A DNA stretch of 43,228 bases from [Mycobacterium] nativiensis. GTDB taxonomy: Bacteria > Actinomycetota > Actinomycetes > Mycobacteriales > Mycobacteriaceae. Below are positions 38,501 through 43,228 of this stretch, piece after piece (the stretch's first letter is position 1; each line of letters starts with the position of its first letter). The notes beneath the pieces are model-generated. The model was not told where the DNA came from, did no database searches, and worked only from the letters and a program-made list of their open reading frames with translations. The stretch lies in contig NZ_CP083986.1 in assembly GCF_020172685.1 (NCBI RefSeq), forward strand, positions 2,272,471 to 2,315,698, read 5' to 3'. Position numbers and translations under genes: made by a program.

Positions 38501-38571
38501 ACGTGGCCAGCTCGCAGTTCAAGCGGCTGACAGCCGCGGTGCGTACCGAACTGGCGGGCGGTCAGCGATGA
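35542..38571 (+). CDS. Bifunctional alpha/beta hydrolase (PHA synthase-like) / acyl-CoA synthetase-like fusion
   Basis: 1009 aa from ATG 35542, the same layout and about the same length as M. tuberculosis Rv1683. Residues 1-390 form an alpha/beta hydrolase with LLIHPMMMSANMWD, nucleophile S160 in AGYSQGGMFAYQ (Ser where PHA synthases have Cys) and H348 in AGHFGLVVG. About 470-1009 is an adenylate-forming domain: DTRPSAMVAIAALSRLGAVAVLMP, then an AMP loop read as FGTVAGELVAKQIT (canonical TSGTTGxPK is lost), PLHHESGLL, and STEYLFRRDADGDYWLVGGRGSSI. The degenerate P-loop makes full acyl-CoA ligase activity doubtful. Family members are linked to triacylglycerol lipid handling. It is coupled by ATGA to the downstream Trm112-like gene. 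Confidence 0.92.
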   Translation: MDDHARAGEQRVDLNLSAITRPVEWLMATAQNGLEVLRWGGLETGAVPSPFQIVESDPMYKLRRYFPPDNRPGQPQPGPPVLLIHPMMMSANMWDVTREEGAVGILHAAGVDPWVIDFGSPDEVEGGMRRNLADHIVGLSQAIDTVAEATGRDVHLAGYSQGGMFAYQAGAYRHSKSIASIIAFGSPVDTLAALPMGVPPNIASGVASFMADHVFNRLDISGWQARIGFQMMDPLKTAKARMDFMRQLHDREALLPREAQRRFLESEGWIAWSGPAISELLKQFIAHNRMMTGGFAINGQLVTLTDITCPVLAFVGEVDDIGQPVAVRGIRRAAPNARVFEYLLRAGHFGLVVGSKAAELTWPTVADWVLWQSGLGPQPAGVALMADQTAEKAKGGVAMTSRIAHGLGEASGVALTLARGAADAVVAAQKSVRTIAVETARTLPRLARLGQINDHTRISLGRIITEQAADSPYGEFLLFDGRVHTYEAVNKRIDNVVRGLIDVGVRQGVHVGVLMDTRPSAMVAIAALSRLGAVAVLMPSDGDLVPAARLGGISEIIADPGNLDHALAAARELDIQVLVLGGGETRDLHLPADAEAVVDMEQIDPDAVELPGWYRPNPGFARDLAFVAFGTVAGELVAKQITNYRWALSAFGTASTAALGPNDTVYCLTPLHHESGLLVSLGGAVVGGARIALSRGLHPDRFVAEVRQYGVSVVSYTWAMLRDVIDDPNFVLQGNHPVRLFIGSGMPTGLWHRVTEVFAPAKVVEFFATTDGQAVLANVSGAKVGSKGRPLPGAVEVELAAYSPEHDLILEDERGFVQKAEANEVGVLLAKPRGPIDPSASVKRGVFAPADTWISTEYLFRRDADGDYWLVGGRGSSIHTTRGMAYPVLITDALGIVNGVDLAVTYRVPAGAANMPDLVVSAVTVRPGATVTAADLTEAVAEMPVGAGPDVIHVVADLPLSAVYRPTLGELREAGLPKAGRNAWYYDVASSQFKRLTAAVRTELAGGQR

Positions 38572-38792
38572 TCGATCAAGCCCTGCTGGACATCCTGGTC
38601 TGCCCGGCAGACCGGGGCCCCCTGCTGCTCGTGGAGCGTTCGGGGGCCAAGGTCCTCTACAACCCGCGGCTGCACCGCGCCTACCGGATCGACGACGGCA
38701 TTCCGGTACTGCTGATCGACGAGGCGGAGGCCGTCGGTGACGACGAGCATGCCCGCCTCATCGCGCAGGCGCCTCCGGCAGATCCCCAGTGA
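38568..38792 (+). CDS. Trm112-family small protein with a degenerate zinc site
   Basis: 74 aa from ATG 38568, overlapping the fusion gene by ATGA. LLDILVCPADRGPLLL, then LYNPRLHRAYRIDDGIPVLLIDEAEAV is the Trm112/YcaR pattern. Only the first of the four zinc cysteines remains: the canonical CPxC is CPAD and the second CxxC is absent (LHRAYR). It probably folds without zinc and acts as a partner protein, perhaps for the adjacent fusion enzyme. The 3' end overlaps the convergent TetR gene by 35 bp. Confidence 0.85.
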   Translation: MIDQALLDILVCPADRGPLLLVERSGAKVLYNPRLHRAYRIDDGIPVLLIDEAEAVGDDEHARLIAQAPPADPQ

Positions 38793-39390
38793 GATAACGC
38801 TGCAGGGTCGGGGCGACCATGGTCACGATCTGCTCGGGCGGCAGTGACGCCATGGGCTCCAGCCCGATGATGTAGCGCGCCACCACGATGCCCATCAGTT
38901 GGCTCGCGGCAAACTCGGCCCGCAGCACGCCGGTCCCGGCCGGCTCGTCGACTCGCTGGGACAGTTCGGCGACCACGATGTCGCGGAAGAACGAACGGGC
39001 CAGGGGCACTTCGGTTCCGGTGAGCATGGACCGCAGTGCGGCGATCATGGCGGTGCCGGCCTGGGAATCCCACAGCGGCAGCAGCAGCTCCGGCAGGACG
39101 CGGCCGAGTTGTTCGACGGGGGTGTCCCGCATCGGGCCCAGCACCACCATCGGGTCCACCGGAAGCTGGGTCGCTGCGGCGAACAGCTGCTGTTTGCTTC
39201 CGTAGTAGTGGTGCACCAGGGCCGCGTCCACGCCGGCGTCAGCTGCCACCGACCGGACCGAGGTGTTCTGAAAACCATTGCGGGCGAACAGCTCACGCGC
39301 CGATTCCAGGATACGGTCGCGGGTGTCGGAGGCGCCCGACGGGCGGCCGGGCCGCCGGCCGGCCGCATTTGCGTTCTCCGGGGCAGACAT
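38758..39390 (-). CDS. TetR-family transcriptional regulator of the adjacent ABC exporter
   Basis: 210 aa from ATG 39390, overlapping the permease stop by ATGA. The N-terminal HTH is TRDRILESARELFARNGFQNTSVRSVAADAGVDAALVHHYYGSKQQLFAAA (about 23-75). The C-terminal ligand domain is a TetR_C-type helical region (VEQLGRVLPELLLPLWDS). It is the last gene of the ATPase-permease-TetR operon and is expected to repress the operon through the palindromes over the ATPase start (inference). A longer reading to 39735 overlaps the permease only. Confidence 0.93.
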   Translation of the reverse strand: MSAPENANAAGRRPGRPSGASDTRDRILESARELFARNGFQNTSVRSVAADAGVDAALVHHYYGSKQQLFAAATQLPVDPMVVLGPMRDTPVEQLGRVLPELLLPLWDSQAGTAMIAALRSMLTGTEVPLARSFFRDIVVAELSQRVDEPAGTGVLRAEFAASQLMGIVVARYIIGLEPMASLPPEQIVTMVAPTLQRYLTGDLPEAPAR

Positions 39391-40157
39391 CACGCCGTAC
39401 GCCGCCGCAGTGTCACCGCGGCCAGGCCCAGCGCGACGGCCGCGAATGCCAGCACGATCGCGATGTCGCGCACCGCGACGCCGGTCAGCTCCGGATTCAT
39501 GCCCACCTGCTGCAGCGCTTCCAGGGCATAGCTGGCCGGCATTGCGTTGCTGATCCACTGCAGCCACTCGGGCATCGCCGCACGCGGCACGATGATCCCG
39601 GCCAGCAGCAACTGCGGCACCATCACCAGTGGAATGAACTGCACGGCTTGGAATTCGGTGCGGGCGAACGCGCTGCACAGCAATCCCAACCCGACCCCGA
39701 GCACCGCGTTGACGATCGCGATCGCGAACACCCAACCGGGGCTGCCGACGGTCTCAAAACCCAACAACCCGAACGCGACCACGCAGGCCAGGGTGGCCTG
39801 GGCGGCCGCCGCGATCGAGAACGCCGTCCCGTAGGCGGCGAGCAGGTCGCCGCGGCGCAGCGGCGTGGTCAGGATGCGCTCGAGGGTTCCCGACGCCCGT
39901 TCGCGCTGCATGGTGATCGAGGTGATCACGAACATCAGAAACAGCGGGAAAATGCCCAGCAGGATCAGGCACGCGTTGTTGAACGGCGACGGCGTGCCCG
40001 GCGCGTGCGAGCCGCCCGAGAACATGAAATACATCAGGGTGATGACCAGGCTGGGCACCAGCAGGATCATCGCGACGCTGCGGTGATCGCCGGCCAGCTG
40101 CCGCAGGATCCGCAGCGTGGTGGCCCAGAACGACCGCAGTTGCAGCGGCCCGGTCAC
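39390..40157 (-). CDS. ABC-2 type permease
   Basis: 255 aa from GTG 40157, overlapping the ATPase stop by GTGA. About six membrane helices: MILLVPSLVITLMYFMF, ACLILLGIFPLFLMFVITS, a long middle pair around AAAAQATLACVVAFGLLG and VFAIAIVNAVLGVGLGLLC, LVMVPQLLLAGIIV, and a final DIAIVLAFAAVALGLAAVTL. Between helices 2 and 3 lies the ABC-2 motif QRERASGTLERILTTPLRRGDLL. It forms an exporter with the adjacent ATPase; the substrate is unknown (drug or lipid by family). Frames starting further upstream lie over the ATPase gene. Confidence 0.93.
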   Translation of the reverse strand: MTGPLQLRSFWATTLRILRQLAGDHRSVAMILLVPSLVITLMYFMFSGGSHAPGTPSPFNNACLILLGIFPLFLMFVITSITMQRERASGTLERILTTPLRRGDLLAAYGTAFSIAAAAQATLACVVAFGLLGFETVGSPGWVFAIAIVNAVLGVGLGLLCSAFARTEFQAVQFIPLVMVPQLLLAGIIVPRAAMPEWLQWISNAMPASYALEALQQVGMNPELTGVAVRDIAIVLAFAAVALGLAAVTLRRRTA

Positions 40158-40918
40158 CCGGCTCGCGGCGCGGTGGTGCGCCGGATGACGGACAGGAACG
40201 CTTCCTCCATCGACGTACATCCCGTCTCCTCTCGCAGTCGTCTCGGTGTGGTGCGCGCCAGCAGACGGCCCTCGCGCATGAGCAGCAGGTCGCCGCAGTG
40301 GTCGGCCTCATCCATCACGTGACTGGACACCAGCAGGGTGGTGCCGCGCCGGGCCAGATCGGTGAACTGCGCCCAGAGCTCGGCGCGCAGCACCGGGTCC
40401 AGGCCGATGGTCGGCTCGTCGAGCACCAGCAGGTCCGGGCGGCCCACCAGCGCGCAGGCCAGCGAAACCCGGGCGCGCTGCCCGCCGGACAGGTTGGCGC
40501 AGTAGTCGTCGCGGTGCTGCTGCAGGTCCACCGCATTGACCGCGTCGTCCGCGTCCCCGGCGTCGACCCCGGCGAGGGCGGCGAAGTACCGGACGTTGTC
40601 GATGACCCGCAGGTCGTCGTAGATGGTGGGCTCCTGCGGCATGTAGCCGACCCGGTGGCGCAGTGCGGCCGAGCCGGCCGGGCCGCCCAGCACGTCGACG
40701 GTGCCGCTGGTGATGATCTGGGTGCCGACGATGCAGCGCATCAGGGTGGTTTTGCCGCAGCCCGATGGGCCGAGCAGGCCGGTGATCGCGCCGCGGGCGA
40801 TACGGACGGAGAAGTCGTGCAGCACCGGGCGCCTGCCGCGGACCACCCGCAGGTGGTCGATGGCGACGGCCGGTGTGGTGGCAACCCCGGAGAATTCATC
40901 ACGCGATGAAATCATCAT
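40154..40918 (-). CDS. ABC transporter ATP-binding protein
   Basis: 254 aa from ATG 40918. Walker [10 protein letters not shown] (50-58), Q-loop [12 protein letters not shown], signature [15 protein letters not shown], Walker [14 protein letters not shown] and H-loop [16 protein letters not shown] are complete. The C-terminus ([15 protein letters not shown]) is the DrrA/NatA type seen with ABC-2 permeases. The ATG lies within palindromic operators and 7-8 nt from a GAATAT -10-like hexamer, so the mRNA is probably leaderless. First gene of the operon. Homologues sit between a TetR gene and mpg in M. tuberculosis. Confidence 0.95.
   Translation of the reverse strand: MMISSRDEFSGVATTPAVAIDHLRVVRGRRPVLHDFSVRIARGAITGLLGPSGCGKTTLMRCIVGTQIITSGTVDVLGGPAGSAALRHRVGYMPQEPTIYDDLRVIDNVRYFAALAGVDAGDADDAVNAVDLQQHRDDYCANLSGGQRARVSLACALVGRPDLLVLDEPTIGLDPVLRAELWAQFTDLARRGTTLLVSSHVMDEADHCGDLLLMREGRLLARTTPRRLREETGCTSMEEAFLSVIRRTTAPRAG
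40895..40910. promoter_or_regulatory. Palindromic operator O1 (TetR type)
   Basis: TTCATC-ACGC-GATGAA is a perfect inverted repeat within the first codons of the ATPase gene. Its half-site recurs in O2. Confidence 0.55.
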
Positions 40919-40925
40919 GTGATGA
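40912..40925. promoter_or_regulatory. Palindromic operator O2 (TetR type)
   Basis: TCATCA-TG-TGATGA is a perfect palindrome covering the ATPase start codon and adjoining the TATTCT -10-like hexamer (40927-40932) of mpg on the plus strand. O1 and O2 together give nested symmetry: ATTCATCAC (40894-40902) pairs with GTGATGAAT (40919-40927). The regulator encoded in the same operon is the obvious candidate. Confidence 0.6.
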
Positions 40926-40926
40926 A

Positions 40927-40932
40927 TATTCT
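40927..40932 (+). promoter_or_regulatory. Predicted -10 of mpg-tyrS
   Basis: TATTCT lies 43 bp before the mpg ATG. Its -35 region is covered by the operators, so TetR could also affect mpg and tyrS. Confidence 0.4.
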
Positions 40933-40975
40933 GCCGGTGGCGGGTGGTTGTCAAGGGTCCGGCAGAATCGGGCCG

Positions 40976-41587
40976 ATGAGCGTTGCCCGGCTGGCGGTGG
41001 ATCCGCTGGCGGCCGCCCATGTGCTGCTCGGCGCGACCCTCACCGTCCGCGGGGTCTGCGCGACGATCGTCGAGGTGGAGGCCTACGGCGGGGTGCCCGA
41101 CGGGCCCTGGCCGGATCGGGCGGCACATTCCTATCCCGGGCCCACCGGGCGCAACAAGGTGACGTTCGGCCCGCCCGGGCGCCTGTACACCTACCGCAGC
41201 TATGGGATGCACGTCTGCGCCAATGTGGCCTGCGGCCCGGACGGAACGGCCGCGGCGGTGCTGCTGCGGGCCGCCGTGATCGAGGACGGCGAGCCGCTGG
41301 CACGGTCCCGTCGCGGCGCGACGGTGCCGGGAGTTGGCCTGGCCCGCGGGCCCGGAAATCTGTGCTCCGCATTGGGAATCACCATGGAAGACAACGGGAT
41401 CGACCTGTTCGACGCGCGCAGTCCGCTACGGCTGCGGCTCGGCGAGCCGGCGGCTGCGGCGGCCGGCCCGCGGGTGGGCGTCAGTCACGCCGCCGACCGG
41501 CCCTGGCGGCTGTGGGTGCCCGGCAGGCCCGAAGTTTCGGCCTACCGACGCAGCCCACGGGCACCGGCGCCCGGCGCCAGCGACTGA
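40976..41587 (+). CDS. mpg: 3-methyladenine DNA glycosylase (AAG/MPG family)
   Basis: 203 aa, the M. tuberculosis length, from ATG 40976. The AAG fold is shown by [29 protein letters not shown] (catalytic Glu), [44 protein letters not shown] and [11 protein letters not shown]. It removes alkylated purines, leaving abasic sites for base-excision repair. It has a 17-bp gap to tyrS and is probably cotranscribed. A start at 40919 would add an [10 protein letters not shown] extension over the operators and is less likely. Confidence 0.95.
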   Translation: MSVARLAVDPLAAAHVLLGATLTVRGVCATIVEVEAYGGVPDGPWPDRAAHSYPGPTGRNKVTFGPPGRLYTYRSYGMHVCANVACGPDGTAAAVLLRAAVIEDGEPLARSRRGATVPGVGLARGPGNLCSALGITMEDNGIDLFDARSPLRLRLGEPAAAAAGPRVGVSHAADRPWRLWVPGRPEVSAYRRSPRAPAPGASD

Positions 41588-41604
41588 TCCGAGAAGATCA
41601 ATCC

Positions 41605-42873
41605 ATGCCGACGACGATTCTCGACGAGTTGAGCTGGCGCGGGCTGATCGCCCAATCCACCGACCTGGATTCCTTGACCGCCGAAGTGACGGGCGGGCCG
41701 ATCACGGTCTATGCCGGCTTCGACCCGACCGCCCCCAGCCTGCACGCCGGAAACCTGGTGCCATTGCTGGCACTGCGGCGATTCCAGCGGGCCGGGCACC
41801 GGCCCATCGTGCTGGCCGGCGGTGCCACCGGCCTGATCGGCGACCCCCGGGACAGCGGCGAACGCACGCTGAACACGGCCGACACCGTGGCCGAGTGGTC
41901 GGAACGGATTCGCGGGCAGCTGGAACGTTTCGTTGACTTCGATGACAGTCCGACCGGCGCGGTGGTGGTCAACAACCTGGACTGGACCGGGCCGCTGTCG
42001 GCGGTGGAATTCCTGCGTGACGTGGGCAAACACTTCTCGGTCAACGTGATGCTGGACCGCGACACCATCCGGCGCCGCCTGGAGGAGGGCATCTCCTACA
42101 CCGAGTTCAGCTACATGCTCCTTCAGGCCAACGACTACGTGCAGCTGAATCAGCGTTACGGGTGTTCGCTGCAGATCGGCGGCTCCGATCAGTGGGGCAA
42201 CATCATCGCCGGGGTCCGGCTGGTCCGCCAGAAACTGGGCGCGACGGTGCACGCCCTGACCGTGCCCTTGGTGACGGCTGCCGACGGCACCAAATTCGGC
42301 AAGTCCACCGGCGGCGGCAGCCTGTGGCTGGATCCGGAGATGACCAGCCCATACGCCTGGTACCAGTACTTTTTCAACACCGCCGACGCCGACGTGATCC
42401 GCTACCTGCGCTGGTTCACGTTCCTGTCCGCCGACGAACTGGGGGAGTTGGAGCAGTCCACGGCCGAACGTCCGCATGAGCGGGCCGCCCAGCGCCGGCT
42501 GGCCCGGGAGTTCACCACGCTGGTGCACGGTGAGCAGGCCACCGAGGCTGTCGAGCTGGCCAGTCAGGCCCTGTTCGGCCGCGGCGAGTTGGCTCGGCTC
42601 GACGAGTCGACCCTGACCGCGGCATTGCGGGAGACGTCGGTGGCCCAGCTGGCAGCCGGCGACCCGGACGCGATCGTCGATCTACTGGTGGCCACCGGCC
42701 TGTCGGCCAGTAGGGGGGCGGCCCGTCGCACGATCGGCGAAGGTGGCGTCTCGGTGAACAACGTCCGCATCGACAGCGAGGAATGGACACCGAATTCCGA
42801 TGACTTCCTGCACGGGCGATGGCTGGTGTTACGCCGCGGAAAGCGCAACGTGGCCGGAGTCGAGAGGGTCTAG
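41605..42873 (+). CDS. tyrS: Tyrosyl-tRNA synthetase
   Basis: 422 aa from ATG 41605. Class I motifs: HAGN (47-50, HIGH equivalent) in [16 protein letters not shown] and KFGKS (230-234, KMSKS). Tyr-binding residues lie in [12 protein letters not shown] and [12 protein letters not shown]. The C-terminal S4 RNA-binding domain ([27 protein letters not shown]) completes the TyrS1 type. No T-box leader is present. It is followed by the rrn promoter region. Confidence 0.98.
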   Translation: MPTTILDELSWRGLIAQSTDLDSLTAEVTGGPITVYAGFDPTAPSLHAGNLVPLLALRRFQRAGHRPIVLAGGATGLIGDPRDSGERTLNTADTVAEWSERIRGQLERFVDFDDSPTGAVVVNNLDWTGPLSAVEFLRDVGKHFSVNVMLDRDTIRRRLEEGISYTEFSYMLLQANDYVQLNQRYGCSLQIGGSDQWGNIIAGVRLVRQKLGATVHALTVPLVTAADGTKFGKSTGGGSLWLDPEMTSPYAWYQYFFNTADADVIRYLRWFTFLSADELGELEQSTAERPHERAAQRRLAREFTTLVHGEQATEAVELASQALFGRGELARLDESTLTAALRETSVAQLAAGDPDAIVDLLVATGLSASRGAARRTIGEGGVSVNNVRIDSEEWTPNSDDFLHGRWLVLRRGKRNVAGVERV

Positions 42874-42937
42874 CGGGGATGGCCTGGACCGAGTGTCGGC
42901 ACAGGTTGATCTTGAAATATCGCCCTGACCAGGCGAT

Positions 42938-42966
42938 TTGACTCTAAGATTCCCCTCGCGTAACTT
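42938..42966 (+). promoter_or_regulatory. Predicted rRNA operon promoter
   Basis: TTGACT (42938-42943), a 17-bp spacer, and TAACTT (42961-42966) form a good SigA-type promoter 65 bp after tyrS, with expected start near 42973. Transcription from here reads into the conserved rrn leader. Confidence 0.6.
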
Positions 42967-43084
42967 AATCCACGTCGCAGGGAGCGCCGGAAACGGAAGC
43001 CCCAAAGACACCCCGGAGAGATTCGAGAGAATCACGACGGATTCTGACTGTCCGCATTGCCTGCAAGCGGTTAAACGCCGCGGG

Positions 43085-43090
43085 TAGGCT
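43085..43090 (+). promoter_or_regulatory. Second -10-like element close to the rrn leader
   Basis: TAGGCT lies about 20 nt before the conserved leader, where mycobacterial rrn promoters have TAGACT-type -10s. TTGCCT 22 bp upstream is badly spaced as a -35. Confidence 0.5.
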
Positions 43091-43228
43091 GCGCTCTCAG
43101 TCGGGCGTGTTGTTTGAGAACTCAATAGTGTGTTTGGTGGTTTTTGTTTGTTGTTGTTTTTGCCACATTCTTGGCGCCCCGTGTTGGGGGTGTGGCGTTT
43201 TTTTGATGTCAGTTTTTGGCTGATGTTT
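43091..43228 (+). ncRNA. Leader of an rRNA operon (rrnB position), cut by the contig end
   Basis: TGTTTGAGAACTCAATAGTG at 43111-43130, then GTGTTTGGTGGTTTTTGTTTG, are the highly conserved antitermination (boxA-type) leader elements seen just before mycobacterial 16S rRNA. The following hairpin GCCACA (43162-43167) with CCCC (43177-43180) and GGGG...TGTGGC (to 43196), ending in seven Ts, matches the position of a conserved leader stem in M. tuberculosis rrn. The 16S gene itself lies beyond the window. The 212 bp between tyrS and this leader hold only promoter elements. Confidence 0.85.

Noticed and set aside
43162..43204. Hairpin plus T-run as a terminator for tyrS
   Set aside because: It lies downstream of rrn promoters and the boxA-like leader and matches a conserved rrn leader stem, so it is part of the rRNA leader.

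Overview
The window is GC-rich mycobacterial DNA. Gene content and order match the Mycobacterium tuberculosis blocks Rv1639c-Rv1659 (lysX, infC-rpmI-rplT-tsnR, Rv1645c, Rv1647, pheST, argCJBDFRGH) and Rv1683-Rv1689 (bifunctional FadD-like protein, TetR/ABC cluster, mpg, tyrS). The two blocks are joined directly, and several genes at the joins are not at these positions in M. tuberculosis. An rRNA-operon leader follows tyrS, the usual place of the second (rrnB) operon in rapid growers and terrae-group mycobacteria. With a PGRS-type protein, MPT63 and LysX, this suggests a non-tuberculous Mycobacterium, perhaps terrae-complex/Mycolicibacter (inference). The window looks like a draft contig: the first 19 bases are the Tn5/Nextera mosaic end, and the last base lies inside an rRNA leader where assemblies often break.

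Layout. 1-1139: HNH/DUF222 (13E12-type) pseudogene with a frameshift. 1182-7780: minus-strand operon lysX > membrane esterase > small membrane protein > 82-aa protein > AlkZ-like winged-helix protein. 7781-8169: long infC leader with an attenuator-like terminator and two mutually exclusive hairpins. 8170-10303: infC (AUC start), rpmI, rplT, tsnR-like methyltransferase. 10305-11405: MpaB/DUF2236 oxygenase. 11563-12468: class III nucleotide cyclase. 12597-16769: a 1390-aa PGRS protein with a signal peptide in place of a PE domain. 16884-20431: pheST. 20490-23701: accessory thiol/sulfur-flavoured block (thioredoxin-like protein; DUF2892 protein behind two CstR/CsoR-like operators; dehalogenase-like hydrolase; flavin disulfide reductase). 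24030-32396: complete arginine operon behind tandem ARG boxes. 32393-35460: MPT63 homologue, M15 peptidase, ABC-F protein. 35542-38792: lipase/acyl-CoA-synthetase fusion and a degenerate Trm112 protein. 38758-40918: ABC-2 exporter with its TetR regulator, facing mpg and tyrS across palindromic operators. 42874-43228: rrn promoters and leader.

How the genes work together. infC-rpmI-rplT, pheST, tyrS, lysX and the rrn leader make this a translation-rich neighbourhood. The arg genes form a tight overlapping operon with its own repressor, ArgR. The TetR/ABC genes look like a self-regulated export cassette. The least described parts are the signal-peptide PGRS protein, the block behind the double ATACCC-N4-GGGTAT operators, and the infC leader.
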